64,000 nt of DNA from Microbacterium elymi (GTDB taxonomy: Bacteria > Actinomycetota > Actinomycetes > Actinomycetales > Microbacteriaceae): positions 682,001-746,000 of the forward strand of contig NZ_CP091139.2 in the NCBI RefSeq assembly GCF_021582895.2. The letters run 5' to 3'. Shown here one piece after another: positions 32,456 through 42,130 of the stretch. The notes below the pieces were generated by a model that did no database searches, was not told the origin of the DNA, and saw nothing but the letters and a program-made list of their open reading frames with translations. Numbering within the stretch: the first letter of the stretch is position 1; the number at the start of each line of letters is the position of its first letter. A program made the translations under genes and the position numbers.

Positions 32456-34375
32456 TCAGCCGTCGATCACGGCGACCAGCTCGTCCAGGAATGACGAGAA
32501 GTCGGCGCCGCGGCGCACCATGCGCTGCACCGAGTCGTTCTCGCTGAACACCTCGACGAGCTGCTCGAACACGGTCTGGAACGCCTCGCGGTCGGCCTCG
32601 GAGAACGCGACCATCGCCACCACCTGCACGCGGGTGTCGCCCCACGCGATGGACGGCACGGCGATCCCGACGGCGATCACGGTGCGGGTCGCGGTCATGC
32701 CCAGCGCGTGCGGCACGGCCAGCGCGTCGGTGAACGCCGTGGACGACAGTCGTTCCCGCTCGATCGTGCGCTGCACGTAGTCGTCGTCGATCACGCCCTG
32801 GGCCACCAGCATCCCGCCGAGCGTGCGGATGACGTCCTCCTCGCTTCCCTCGGCCAGCTGCGGCACGAACGCCGCCCGGTCGAAGTAGCGCTCCAGCTCG
32901 CGGCGCAGGCGGGCCAGTCGGCGCGAACGGCGGATGCGGGATGCCGCGGCCTGCACCCGCTCGACGTCGGCATCCGTCAGGAAGGGCTGGATCCGCACCA
33001 CGCGCTCCCCCAGCGACGGCGCGTCGATGGTGGTCAGGATGAGGTCGGTGTCGATCGCGTCCCAGTCCAGGTCGAGCCGCGACTCGAGCCCGACCACCTC
33101 GATCGCCTGCCCCAGCGACCGGTCGATGCTCGAGCGCAGCGGCTCGTCGCAGCTCGTAGTACCCGGGGCACACGATCGTCGCGGTCAGGCAAGCTGCTCG
33201 GCCCGTCGGCTGCGCTCCAGCCGCCCGCCCACGTGCATCGCGATGTAGGCGATCTCGTCGTCGGGCACGGTGATGTCGAGCCGGTCGCGCAGGCCGCTGA
33301 CCATAGAGACGGCGATGTCGAAGATCATCGGATACGTCGACTTCAGCGACCGGGTCAGCGGATTGCGCGACCACGCCTCCTCGCGGGCCCGCTGCCGCAG
33401 GTTCTGCACGTGCATCGCCAGTCGCCGGATGAAGTCCTCGTACACGATGTCGACCAGGAACTCGTCGGCCGCCTCGACCACCAGGTCGCGCACGACGCGT
33501 TCGATCTCGGGGTCCAGCGGCGGGCGGGATGCCGCGGGCACCGCCGGTCCGGGAGTGACGAACCGGCTCAGCACGAGCGTGGCCAGATGCTGCCGGTCGC
33601 CGGCCCCGAGTCGCACGCCGAGGTGCTCGTGCACGAGCGCACCCAGCAGCTCGCCGATCTCGTCGACGGCGGGGGTGGACGTCTCGTGCGCGGCCTCCAG
33701 CGGCCGTCCCTGCGCCACCCGGTCGGCGGCGATCGCGATGTGCATGAGCACGTCGGCGATGCCGAGCTCGTTCACGAAGTATCCGCGGCGTCCGATCTCG
33801 GTCCGCAGGGCGGCCTCGAACGGGCCGAACGCGGCCGCTCCGGTCGAGTCCTCGCCGAGCGCGCGCCGCAGCGCGCGCGGATCGAACCCGCCCGCCTCGG
33901 TCTCCTCGTGGACGAGGCGGCTCAGCAGTCGTCGCTGGGCGCCCTCGGTGCCGTCCAGCCGCACCCGCGAGGACGAGCGCTCCAGCACCAGCGTCGTGCC
34001 GCCCAGCAGCCCGCGCACGCGCGCCAGGTCGGCCTCCAGCGTGGCGCTGGACACGTGCAGCGCGTCGGCGGTCTCGAACACGTCCAGGTCATCCGGCGCG
34101 TCCAGCAGCGTCCGCACCAGCGTGTGCAAGCCGGTCGCGGGGGTGCCGACATCCGCCTCCGAACGCAGGGCGGAGCCGGCATCCGGGCCGGCCCGATAGC
34201 CCTGCGGACCCGACTCGACCGCGACCGCGCCGGGCACCCGCGCGTTGGCCGCGGCCACGTACGAGCGGACGCTGCGCGGCGTCACCCCGAGCAGGTCGGC
34301 CAGGCGGGCCGCCGTGATCCAGTCCCCGTCGCGCACGAGCAGCCCGAGCAGCCGGTCCTGTCGTGCTCTGGTCAC
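32456..34375 (-). CDS. mtlR: BglG-type mannitol operon regulator with PRD and EII domains (frameshifted)
   Basis: PTS-regulated transcriptional activator of about 640 residues, likely controlling the divergent mannitol genes. Order: N-terminal HTH (RQDRLLGLLVRDGDWITAARLADLLGV), two PRD domains (around FVNELGIADVLMHIAIA and DIVYEDFIRRLAMHVQNLR), an EIIB-like segment with TIVCPGYYEL and a C-terminal EIIA-like domain with AVPHALGM. Two breaks near 33190 (CAGGCAAGCTGC region) and 33147 (CTGCGACGAG for CTGCGCGACGAG). Start GTG 34375 is preceded by GGAGG at good spacing. Its activity is expected to respond to phosphorylation by HPr and the EII proteins. Confidence 0.87.
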
Positions 34376-34470
34376 CGTCGGCCTCCATGCCGCGCGTCGG
34401 ATGCGTCGCCATCCAGTCAACACCATGCCGGACCCGCCGCGCCGCGGACGCCCCGCCGGACGGCGACCGG

Positions 34471-34527
34471 CTTTCCTCCCCGGGGAAAGAGCTCTGGTTG
34501 TCACCGGCGAGCGCCCTTGGCCACAAT
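34471..34527 (+). promoter_or_regulatory. Putative promoter and operator of the mannitol PTS operon
   Basis: TTGTCA at 34498-34503 and CACAAT at 34522-34527 are 18 bases apart and fit a housekeeping promoter. Just upstream is an inverted repeat, CTTTCC (34471-34476) and GGAAAG (34484-34489) around TCCCCGG, a plausible binding site for the divergent regulator. A strong AGGAGG (34535-34540) precedes the ATG at 34548. Confidence 0.45.
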
Positions 34528-34547
34528 GACCATCAGGAGGACGGTCG

Positions 34548-34952
34548 ATGAAGATCATCGTGATGTGCGGCGCGGGAGCGTCCAGCACGTTCGTCGCACA
34601 GCGACTGCGCGGCGCGATCGCCGAGCGCGGGCTCGCGCACAGTGCCGCGGCCGTCTCGCTCGCCTCGCTGCCGGGCTGCCTGGACGCCGCCGACGTGCTG
34701 CTGCTGGGCCCGCACCTGTCCGACCGCCGCCCCCAGCTGGAACGGGATGCCGCCGCCCACGGCGTGCGGGTGGCGGTGCTGCCCGGCGACATCTTCGGCG
34801 ATCGCGATGGCCGCCGCGCACTCGCCCTGGCGGATGAGGTGGCCCACGCGCCCATCTCCCCCGCCGACGCCGCACCCACCGACATCCCGCCCATCAGCAT
34901 CCCGCCCATCAACATCCCGCCGGAGCGGGCCGACGAGAGGAATCAGAGATGA
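34548..34952 (+). CDS. Orphan PTS EIIB protein, lactose/cellobiose type
   Basis: 134 residues. MKIIVMCGAGASSTFVAQRL gives Cys7 as the phosphorylation site in a CxAGxSSS-type P-loop, as in cellobiose EIIB. The domain ends near residue 100 and is followed by an unusual repetitive tail (DIPPISIPPINIPPERADE). No matching EIIC lies nearby, and MtlA has its own EIIB, so this may be a regulatory phospho-acceptor or a stray subunit. It is first in the operon, behind a strong ribosome binding site, and its stop overlaps the HPr start (ATGA). Confidence 0.82.
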   Translation: MKIIVMCGAGASSTFVAQRLRGAIAERGLAHSAAAVSLASLPGCLDAADVLLLGPHLSDRRPQLERDAAAHGVRVAVLPGDIFGDRDGRRALALADEVAHAPISPADAAPTDIPPISIPPINIPPERADERNQR

Positions 34953-35224
34953 CGCAGGCCACCAGAACGGTGCAGATCGGCTCGGCACACGGGCTGCACG
35001 CGCGACCGGCCAAGCTGTTCGCCCAGGCGGCGAAGGACGCCGGCATCCCCGTGACCGTCGCCAAGGGCGACGCGAAGCCGGTGAACGCCGCCAGCATCCT
35101 CGGCGTCATCTCGCTGGGCGCCGAGCAGGGCGACGAGGTCACCCTGACCGCCGACGGCGACGGCGCCGAAGAGCTGCTGGACCGGCTCAGCGAGCTGCTG
35201 ACCACCGACCACGACGCGGCGTGA
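34949..35224 (+). CDS. ptsH: Phosphocarrier protein HPr
   Basis: 91-residue general PTS phosphocarrier. GSAHGLHARPAKLF places the active His at residue 17. NAASILGVISLGAEQGDEV contains the region around the regulatory serine position, but the usual Ser46-type motif reads ASILGVISLG. It passes phosphate from enzyme I to the EIIA proteins. It overlaps both neighbours by four bases or fewer, so it is coupled in the operon. Confidence 0.95.
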   Translation: MTQATRTVQIGSAHGLHARPAKLFAQAAKDAGIPVTVAKGDAKPVNAASILGVISLGAEQGDEVTLTADGDGAEELLDRLSELLTTDHDAA

Positions 35225-35226
35225 CC

Positions 35227-36897
35227 ATGGCGACCATGACCGGGGTGGGCATCGGCCTGGGCGTGGCCCAGGGCCCGGTGGCGCGGATGGCCGATCCGCT
35301 GCCCGCCCCCACCGACGCGGCCAGCACCCGCTCGCCCGACGAAGAGACGGCGCGGGTGCACGATGCCTTGCCCGCGGTGGCGCGCGAACTCGAGGACCGG
35401 GGTGCCAAGGCCGGGGGGCTGGCCCAGGAGGTCCTGGAGGCGCAGGCCATGATGGCCGAGGATCCCTCCCTCGCGGAGGAGATCGACGCGCGCATCACCG
35501 CGGGCAAGACCGCCGAGTGGGCGGTCTTCGACGCCTTCGCCGCATTCCGCGACACGCTGTCGGCGATGGGCGGCTACCTCGGCGAGCGCGCCGCCGATCT
35601 GGACGACGTGGCGCAGCGCGTGCTGGCCCGGCTGCGCGGCGTTCCCGCGCCCGGGGTGCCCGACCCCGGGCATCCGTTCGTCCTGGTGGCCCGCGACCTG
35701 GCACCGGCCGACACCGCCCTGCTTGACCTGGACAACGTGCTCGGGCTGATCACGACCGACGGCGGTCCGACCTCGCACACGGCGATCCTGGCCCGGGAGA
35801 AGTCGATCGTCGCGATCGTCGGGGTGGCCGAGGCGACGGCCCTGACCGACGGCGAGACGGTGATCGTGGATGCCGCGGCCGGCGTGGTGACCACGCAGCC
35901 CAGCTCCGACCAGCTGGCCGAGGCACGCCGACGCGCCGACGCGCACGCCGCGGCCGCGACGGCGCCGGTCACGCCGGGCGCCCTGAAGGACGGGACGGCG
36001 GTGCCGCTGCTGGCCAACCTCGGCAAGCCGGGCGATGCGGCCGCGGCTGTCGCGCTCGGAGCCGAAGGGGTCGGGCTGTTCCGCACCGAGTTCCTGTTCC
36101 TGAGCGCCGACGAGGCCCCCACGGTGTCCGCGCAGCGGGCCGAGTACGAGCCGCTGCTGGCCTCCTTCCCCGGCCAGAAGGTCGTGGTGCGGATGCTGGA
36201 CGCCGGCGCCGACAAGCCGCTGTCGTTCCTGAACGACGCCGACGAGGAGAACCCGGCGCTGGGGTTGCGCGGACTGCGGGCGCTGCGGGCGCACGAGAGC
36301 ATCCTGCGCGACCAGCTGACCGCGCTGGCCGAAGCGGATGCCGCGACCCGCGAACGCGGCGAGGGCGCCGATCTGTGGGTGATGGCCCCGATGGTGGCCA
36401 CCGTCGAGGAGACCCGCTACTTCACCGCACTGGCGCGCGAGCACGGCATCCGCACCGCCGGCGTGATGATCGAGATCCCGGCGGCGGCGCTGCTGGCCGA
36501 CCGGGTGCTGGCCGTCACCGACTTCGCCTCGATCGGCACGAACGACCTGACCCAGTACACGATGGCCGCCGACCGGGTGCTCGGCTCGGTCGCCGGCTAT
36601 CAGGACCCGTGGCATCCCGCCGTCCTCCGGCTGGTGCAGTCCGTGGGCGCTGCGGGCCGCGCCGCAGACAAACCGGTCGGCATCTGCGGCGAGGCAGCAG
36701 CCGACCCCCTGCTCGCGCTGGTCCTGGTGGGGCTGGGCGCGACCACCCTGTCGATGGCCCCCGCCGCGCTGGCCGACGTGCGCGCGCTGCTGCGGGACCA
36801 CACGCTCGACGACGCCGGACGCGTCGCCGAGGCTGCTCTGGCCGCAGACGACGCGGCCTCCGCGCGCGCGGCCGCCCGGGCCGCCGCATCCTCCTGA
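35227..36897 (+). CDS. ptsI: PTS enzyme I (phosphoenolpyruvate-protein phosphotransferase)
   Basis: Intact, 556 residues. It takes phosphate from PEP to His184 in GGPTSHTAILAREKSIVAIVG and hands it to HPr. The PEP-binding barrel has EGVGLFRTEFLFL, NPALGLRGLR, MIEIPAAALLAD, SIGTNDLTQYTMAADR and the catalytic Cys in VGICGEAAADPLLA. The start is taken as ATG 35227; GTG 35221, overlapping the HPr stop, is equally possible. The general PTS enzymes lying inside the mannitol operon suggest mannitol is a main PTS substrate here. Confidence 0.95.
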   Translation: MATMTGVGIGLGVAQGPVARMADPLPAPTDAASTRSPDEETARVHDALPAVARELEDRGAKAGGLAQEVLEAQAMMAEDPSLAEEIDARITAGKTAEWAVFDAFAAFRDTLSAMGGYLGERAADLDDVAQRVLARLRGVPAPGVPDPGHPFVLVARDLAPADTALLDLDNVLGLITTDGGPTSHTAILAREKSIVAIVGVAEATALTDGETVIVDAAAGVVTTQPSSDQLAEARRRADAHAAAATAPVTPGALKDGTAVPLLANLGKPGDAAAAVALGAEGVGLFRTEFLFLSADEAPTVSAQRAEYEPLLASFPGQKVVVRMLDAGADKPLSFLNDADEENPALGLRGLRALRAHESILRDQLTALAEADAATRERGEGADLWVMAPMVATVEETRYFTALAREHGIRTAGVMIEIPAAALLADRVLAVTDFASIGTNDLTQYTMAADRVLGSVAGYQDPWHPAVLRLVQSVGAAGRAADKPVGICGEAAADPLLALVLVGLGATTLSMAPAALADVRALLRDHTLDDAGRVAEAALAADDAASARAAARAAASS

Positions 36898-36928
36898 AAA
36901 CCACGCACACAAGAAAGAGGCAGTCACC

Positions 36929-38600
36929 ATGACGACGACGTCGCTCACCGCCCCACCGGCGGGTGGCAAGAAGGCCCAAGTCGCAGTCCAGCGCTTCGGC
37001 ACCTTCCTGTCCGGCATGATCATGCCGAATATCGCCGCATTCATCGCGTGGGGGTTCATCACCGCGCTGTTCATCGCCACCGGCTGGCTCGGATGGTGGA
37101 CGCCGCTGGCCCCGGTGCTCGGCGGCTTCGGCAACGCCGATGAGATCGGCTGGCAGCACGCGATGACCCAGCTCGCCCAGGCGGCCGAAGGCGGGGCCAC
37201 GTTCCCGCAGTACGTCGGCCTGGTCTCGCCGATGATCACCTACCTGCTCCCGCTGCTGATCGCCAACACCGGCGGCCGGATGGTCTACGGCGAGCGCGGC
37301 GGCGTCGTCGCCTCGATCGCCACGGTCGGCGTGATCGTCGGCACCACCATCCCGATGTTCCTCGGAGCCATGGTGATGGGGCCGCTGGCGGCGCTGCTGA
37401 CCAAGTGGATGGACCGGATCTGGGACGGCAAGATCCGCCCCGGCTTCGAGATGCTGGTGAACAACTTCTCCGCCGGCATCCTGGGCATGATCCTGGCCAT
37501 CATCGGCTTCTTCGTGTTCGGTCCGGTGATGACCTGGATCAGCGACGGCCTGGGCGCCATCGTGGACTTCCTCGTCCAGCACGGCGTGCTGCCGCTGCTG
37601 TCGATCATCGTCGAGCCGGCGAAGATCCTGTTCTTGAACAACGCGATCAACCACGGCGTGTTCACGCCGATCGGCACGCAGGCAATCGCTCGAATTCGGC
37701 CGCTCGATCCTGTTCCTGGTCGAGGCCAACCCCGGCCCGGGCCTGGGCATCCTGCTGGCGTTCACGTTCTTCGGCGTCGGCGTGGCACGCGCCTCGGCCC
37801 CCGGTGCGATCGTCATCCAGTTCCTCGGCGGCATCCACGAGATCTACTTCCCGTACGTGCTGATGAAGCCGATCCTGGTGATCGCGGCGATCGCCGGCGG
37901 CATGACCGGCGTCGCGACCAACGCGATCTTCGGCAGCGGACTGCGGGCGCCGGCGGCTCCCGGGTCGATCATCGCGGTGCTGATCCAGACATCCGGCGAC
38001 AGCAACTTCGGGCCGGGGTGGGGGTACGTCGGGGTCACGCTGTCGGTGATCCTCGCCGCCACCGTGTCGTTCCTGGTGTCCGCGCTGTTCCTGCTGCGCA
38101 CGCGCAAGCGGGATCTGGCCACCGAGGGCGCCGGCGATCTGGCAGCGGCCATCGCGCAGACCGAGGCGAACAAGGGCAAGTCGTCCGACGCGCTGTCGGG
38201 TCTGCGCGCCTCGGCCGAGGGGACCGCGGCCGGCGAGGGTACGACCATCGCCGACGAGGTGACCGCCGGCGGTGTGGCCGCCGGAGCAGTGCTCACCGAC
38301 AAGCGGGTCGATCACATCGTGTTCGCCTGCGACGCCGGGATGGGCTCGTCCGCGATGGGGGCCAGCGTCCTGCGCAACAAGATCAAGAAGGCGGGCGTCG
38401 AGGGGGTCACGGTGGTCAACCAGGCCATCGCGAACCTGGACGGCACGGCCGACCTGATCATCACGCAGAACCAGCTCACCGACCGGGCCCGGGCGAAGTC
38501 GCCGAACTCGATCCATGTGTCGGTGGACAACTTCATGAACTCGCCCAAGTACGACGAGGTCGTGGACCTGGTGCGCGAGCAGCACCAGGATAAGGAGTAA
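36929..38600 (+). CDS. mtlA: Mannitol-specific PTS EIICB (frameshifted)
   Basis: Membrane transporter and phosphoryl donor, about 556 residues. The EIIC part has FLSGMIMPNIAAFIAWGFITALF, NTGGRMVYGERGG, NNAINHGVFTPIGTQ and FLGGIHEIYFPYVLMKP, characteristic of mannitol permeases. A flexible linker leads to EIIB, DHIVFACDAGMGSSAMGAS, with the phosphorylated Cys. The frame breaks near 37682: ACGCAGGCAATC should be ACGCAGCAATC. There is no EIIA domain here; it is the separate downstream gene. Confidence 0.94.
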
Positions 38601-38705
38601 CCGAGACCGCCGCGGGGTCGGGCCGGCGTGACGCCCCCGGCCCCGCGGCCCTCGGCCGACATCCGGGTCTCGCAGGTCGAGACATCCGCCAGACAGGAGA
38701 CAGCC

Positions 38706-39146
38706 ATGGCACGTGAAGTCCTCGCCCTCGGGCAGGTGCGCATCCATTCGTCCGGTGCGACGCAGGAAGATGCGATGAAGGAGGCGGCCGACATCCTCGA
38801 GGCGGCCGGCGCGGTCACGAACGCGTACTACGACGCGATGCAGCAGCGCGAGCAGACGGTCTCGACCTACATGGGCAACGAGCTGGCCATTCCGCACGGC
38901 ACGAACGAGACGAAGGACGCCATCCTCGACTCGGCGCTGTCGTTCGTGCGCTACGACGGCGGCGTGGACTGGGGCGGCGAGCCGGTGACGTTCGTGGTGG
39001 GCATCGCCGGAAGGGGCGACGAGCACCTCGAGATCCTGTCCCAGATCGCGATCATGTTCTCCGACGACGACGAGGTCGCCAAGCTGAAGGCGGCCGGTAC
39101 GCCCGAAGAGCTGTTCGCCTTGCTGTCCAGCGTCAACGAATCATGA
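38706..39146 (+). CDS. mtlF: Mannitol-specific PTS EIIA
   Basis: 146 residues, intact. The active His64 lies in [15 protein letters not shown], and [27 protein letters not shown] and [10 protein letters not shown] complete the mannitol/fructose EIIA family pattern. It receives phosphate from HPr and passes it to the EIIB domain of MtlA. The stop overlaps the mtlD start. Confidence 0.95.
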   Translation: MAREVLALGQVRIHSSGATQEDAMKEAADILEAAGAVTNAYYDAMQQREQTVSTYMGNELAIPHGTNETKDAILDSALSFVRYDGGVDWGGEPVTFVVGIAGRGDEHLEILSQIAIMFSDDDEVAKLKAAGTPEELFALLSSVNES

Positions 39147-40291
39147 AGGCCGTCCACTTCGGCGCCGGCAACATCGGGCGCGGCTTCGTCGGCCTGCTGC
39201 TGCACGAGGGCGGGTACGAGCTGGTGTTCTCGGACGTCGCGGCCGCCCTGGTCGACGCGATCAACGCGGCCGATTCCTACACCGTGCACGAGGTCGGCGC
39301 GGGAGGCCGGGATGTCACGGTGACCGGATTCCGCGCGATCAACAGCGCGGAGCATCCCGACGAGGTCGCCGACCAGGTCGCGACCGCCGAGGTCGCCACC
39401 ACCGCGGTGGGTCCCACGATCCTGCGCTTCGTCGCGCCGCTGATCCTCGAGGGTCTGCGCCGCCGGGCGGCCGACGCGGCGCCGCTGCAGGTGATGGCGT
39501 GCGAGAACGCCATCAACGCGACGGACGTGCTCCGCGACGAGATCGTGGCCGCCGCCGGCGACGAGTGGACGTCGCTGTCGGCGCGCGCGGTGTTCGCGAA
39601 CACCGCCGTGGACCGCATCGTGCCCGGGCAGCCGGAGGGCGCCGGGGTGGATGTCACGGTCGAGCCGTTCTTCGAGTGGGCGATCGAGCGGCCGCCGTTC
39701 GGTGCGCACCCGCCGACCATCCCGGGTGCGCACTTCGTCGACGATCTCGCGCCCTACATCGAGCGGAAGCTGTTCACGGTCAACACCGGGCACGCGACCA
39801 CCGCGTACTACGGCGCCGTGGCCGGGATCGAGCGGATCTCGGACGCCCTGGCCGAGCCCGGTATCGCCGCGCGGGTGGCGGCGACGCTCGAGGAGACCTC
39901 GGCGCTGCTGGCGGCCAAGCACGAGTTCGACCCGGCCGAACTGGCCCAGTACCGGGCGACGATCCTCGACCGGTTCCGCAACCCCGCGCTGCCGGACACG
40001 GTCTGGCGCGTCGGCCGTCAGCCGCTGCGCAAGCTGTCGCGGCACGAGCGGTTCGTGGGCCCGGCGGCCGAGGCCGCCGAACGCGGGCTGCCGGTGGGCG
40101 CGCTGGTGCAGGCGATGGCCGCCGCACTGCGGTTCGACTCCGCCGAGGACCCGCAGTCCGTCCAGCTCGGGCAGATGCTGCGCGACCTGGATGCAGATCA
40201 GTTCACGACCGAGGTCACCGGGCTCGCGGCATCCCACCCCCTGTATGGGTCCGTGCGCGAGATCGTCGCTGAGCAGCAGGTCGGCTTCTGA
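39143..40291 (+). CDS. mtlD: Mannitol-1-phosphate 5-dehydrogenase
   Basis: Oxidises mannitol-1-phosphate to fructose-6-phosphate with NAD. Intact, 382 residues: [19 protein letters not shown] (Rossmann), [38 protein letters not shown] (catalytic region with Lys and the NTGH motif). It is the last gene of the mannitol operon and overlaps mtlF by four bases. The repeat-rich gap starts directly after it. Confidence 0.96.
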   Translation: MKAVHFGAGNIGRGFVGLLLHEGGYELVFSDVAAALVDAINAADSYTVHEVGAGGRDVTVTGFRAINSAEHPDEVADQVATAEVATTAVGPTILRFVAPLILEGLRRRAADAAPLQVMACENAINATDVLRDEIVAAAGDEWTSLSARAVFANTAVDRIVPGQPEGAGVDVTVEPFFEWAIERPPFGAHPPTIPGAHFVDDLAPYIERKLFTVNTGHATTAYYGAVAGIERISDALAEPGIAARVAATLEETSALLAAKHEFDPAELAQYRATILDRFRNPALPDTVWRVGRQPLRKLSRHERFVGPAAEAAERGLPVGALVQAMAAALRFDSAEDPQSVQLGQMLRDLDADQFTTEVTGLAASHPLYGSVREIVAEQQVGF

Positions 40292-40310
40292 GGGACCGGA
40301 AGGGTGCTCG

Positions 40311-40434
40311 CCCGGCCGGCCTTCCCGGCCCGGGGCGTGCAGCCGGCCGGCCTTCCCAGTCCGGGGCGTGGGCCCGGCCGGCCTTCCCAGTCCGGGGCGT
40401 GCAGTCGGTCGGCCTTCCCGGCCCGGGGCGTGCA
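40311..40434. repeat. 31-bp tandem repeat, four copies
   Basis: CCTTCCC recurs at 40320, 40351, 40382 and 40413, an exact 31-bp step, within units of the form CGGCCTTCCC(G/A)G followed by CCGGGGCGTGCAG. The array follows mtlD and abuts the first 83-bp element. It could form GC-rich hairpins and help terminate the mannitol transcript, but no U-run is seen. Confidence 0.85.
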
Positions 40435-40513
40435 GAACTCCGGAACAACGCGCGCCCGAGTGGCCGATCTCCGGCGTGTCGGGCCGCCGGGGGCGGAAAG
40501 TCCGGAGTTCTGC
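40431..40513. repeat. 83-bp inverted-repeat element, type A copy 1
   Basis: It starts TGCAGAACTCCGGA and ends TCCGGAGTTCTGC, a perfect 13-bp terminal inverted repeat. The interior holds ATCTCCGGCGTGTCGG. It has no coding capacity. Copy 2 starts exactly 131 bp downstream, and two type B elements of the same length lie at 41.7-42.0 kb. Confidence 0.88.
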
Positions 40514-40561
40514 GCGGCCACGCCAGGGCAGGGAGCCACCCGGCTCTCCCGGCCCGGGGCG

Positions 40562-40644
40562 TGCAGAACTCCGGAACATCGCGCGCCCGAGTCGTCGATC
40601 TTCGGCGTGTCGGGCTGCCGGAGGCGAAAAGTCCGGAGTTCTGC
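40562..40644. repeat. 83-bp inverted-repeat element, type A copy 2
   Basis: Same 13-bp ends and length as copy 1, with interior differences at a dozen positions (for example GTCGTCGATCTTCGG). The flanking GCGGCCACGCCAGG follows both type A copies, so the duplicated unit is larger than the 83-bp core. Confidence 0.88.
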
Positions 40645-40757
40645 GCGGCCACGCCAGGACAGGGAGCCGGCCATCGGTTCCTCCCCAGGGCTGCGATGTG
40701 CGCGACGTGTCCACAGATTGCCGATCCGCGCCCCACGGCGCGGATCGGACCGGTGTC

Positions 40758-41630
40758 ATGGGGTCATGGCAGCGAGCGACGGCGAAGAAGACTCCGCGCG
40801 AGCTGGCCGCCGCCATCCTGCCGGCGACGTTCCTGGGGCCGGCCGCGCTCGCCGAGCAAGGAATAGCCCGGCGTCAGGTCGCCGCCCTCGTCGCCGGTGA
40901 GCAGCTGATCCGGTTCGCGCAACGGCCACTATGTCGGCCCCGACACCCCGGCCGAGCTCGTCCGGGCCGGTCGCCTCGGGGCTCGGCTCGACTGCGTCTC
41001 GCTGCTGAGCTCGCTGGGGATCTTCGTGCACACGCACGACGCCCTGCATGTGCAGGTGCCGCCGAAGGCGAGCCGGCTGCCCGTTCCGGCGCAGGGCGTC
41101 ATCCGGCACTGGCGGCCGAGTTCACGCCGACGCGGCGCCCTGGCCGCCGATGTCGTCGAGGCACTGGCCCAGGCCTGCCGGTGCCAGCAGCCCGCCATGC
41201 CCTCGCAACGATGGACAGCGCCTGGCATCACGGGATCGTCGACGAGAAGAAGATCAACGCCGTCTTCGCGCGGCTGCCGCGGAGGTTCCGGCGGTTGCGC
41301 GGCCTGCTCGACAAACGGGCCGAGTCCGGACCCGAGACGCTGGTGCGGCTGATGCTGCGCGGTCTGGGGTGTGATGCGGTCGTGCAGGTCAGGATCCCGC
41401 GTGTCGGTCGTGTCGACATCGTCGTCGACGGATGGCTCATCGTGGAATGCGACAGCGAGGAGTTCCACTCGGGCTGGACGGCGCAGAAGCGGGACCGGCG
41501 GCGAGACCTGGAAGCGGCCGCGCAGGGGTACACCACGATCCGGCTGCTCGCCGAGGACATCCTGTACCATCCCGAGCGCGTCCTCGCCGCTCTGAAGGCG
41601 GTCCTCGCGACCGCACCGCACCGCCGCTGA
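40758..41630 (+). CDS. AbiEi-antitoxin-like / DUF559 endonuclease-fold protein (frameshifted)
   Basis: About 291 residues after repair. The N-terminus RELAAAILPATFL and QGIARRQVAALVAGEQLIRFAQRGHYVGP resembles the winged-helix start of AbiEi-type antitoxin-domain proteins. The C-terminus has VRIPRVGRVDIVVDGWLIVECDSEEFHSGW and RRRDLEAAAQGYTTIRLLAEDIL, a Vsr/DUF559-like nuclease fold with acidic residues D, E and D/E in the expected places. Breaks near 40925 (CAACGGCCAC, two bases missing) and 41195. This family is abundant in actinobacteria and its function is unknown. Here it is flanked on both sides by 83-bp elements. No AbiEii toxin partner is seen. Confidence 0.7.
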   Translation: MGSWQRATAKKTPRELAAAILPATFLGPAALAEQGIARRQVAALVAGEQLIRFAQRPLCRPRHPGRARPGRSPRGSARLRLAAELAGDLRAHARRPACAGAAEGEPAARSGAGRHPALAAEFTPTRRPGRRCRRGTGPGLPVPAARHALATMDSAWHHGIVDEKKINAVFARLPRRFRRLRGLLDKRAESGPETLVRLMLRGLGCDAVVQVRIPRVGRVDIVVDGWLIVECDSEEFHSGWTAQKRDRRRDLEAAAQGYTTIRLLAEDILYHPERVLAALKAVLATAPHRR

Positions 41631-41748
41631 GCACGGCCGCGTCGCCCGCGGCGCCGCCCGCCGGCGTGCAGAACGCCGGCGCCGGCCGCCGGCGTGCGGA
41701 AATCGGCGCCGGCCGCCCGCGTGCGGAAATCGGCGCCAGCCGCGGGCG

Positions 41749-41831
41749 TGCAGAACTCCGGAAATCTATGCCACCGAGCGAGAGTGCCCCGGCGTGTCGG
41801 CGGCCGACGCCTCGAATCTCCGGAGTTCTGC
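41749..41831. repeat. 83-bp inverted-repeat element, type B copy 1
   Basis: It has the same perfect 13-bp ends GCAGAACTCCGGA / TCCGGAGTTCTGC as the type A elements but a different interior (GCCACCGAGCGAGAGTGCCC). Exact length is 83 bp. It lies downstream of the DUF559-like gene. Confidence 0.88.
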
Positions 41832-41930
41832 ACACCGCCGCCGCCCAGACACCGCCGCCGGCCAGGGCGCCGGCGCGCAGAACGCCGGCGCCGGCCGCCC
41901 GCGTGCGGAAATCGGCGCCAGCCGCGGGCG

Positions 41931-42013
41931 TGCAGAACTCCGGAAACCTGTGCCACCGAGCGGGAGTGCCCCGGCGTGCCGGCGGTCGACGCCTCGAATC
42001 TCCGGAGTTCTGC
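41931..42013. repeat. 83-bp inverted-repeat element, type B copy 2
   Basis: It is 83 bp long with the same ends as the other three copies, and the interior is near-identical to type B copy 1. It starts 182 bp after that copy. Confidence 0.88.
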
Positions 42014-42130
42014 GCGCCGCCGCCGCCCAGACCGCGCCGCCGCCGCCCCGACGCCGCCGCGGCCAGGGGCGCCGGCGCGCAGTGTGTCGACGCCGGAACC
42101 TCCCGCTCTCGCCGGGGCGGTGGGATGCCG

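Larger units (their letters stand above)
41632..42130. repeat. GC-rich duplicated block with ~27-bp repeats
   Basis: GCGTGCGGAAATCGGCGCC recurs three times, and a block of about 182 bp (including an 83-bp element) is duplicated in tandem. The remainder (42014-42130) is low-complexity GCCGCC sequence leading to the insertion sequence. I see no gene in this stretch. Confidence 0.7.

Noticed and set aside
40758..41630. Complete AbiE-type toxin-antitoxin system
   Set aside because: Only an AbiEi-like N-domain with a DUF559-like C-domain is seen; there is no nucleotidyltransferase toxin gene beside it.
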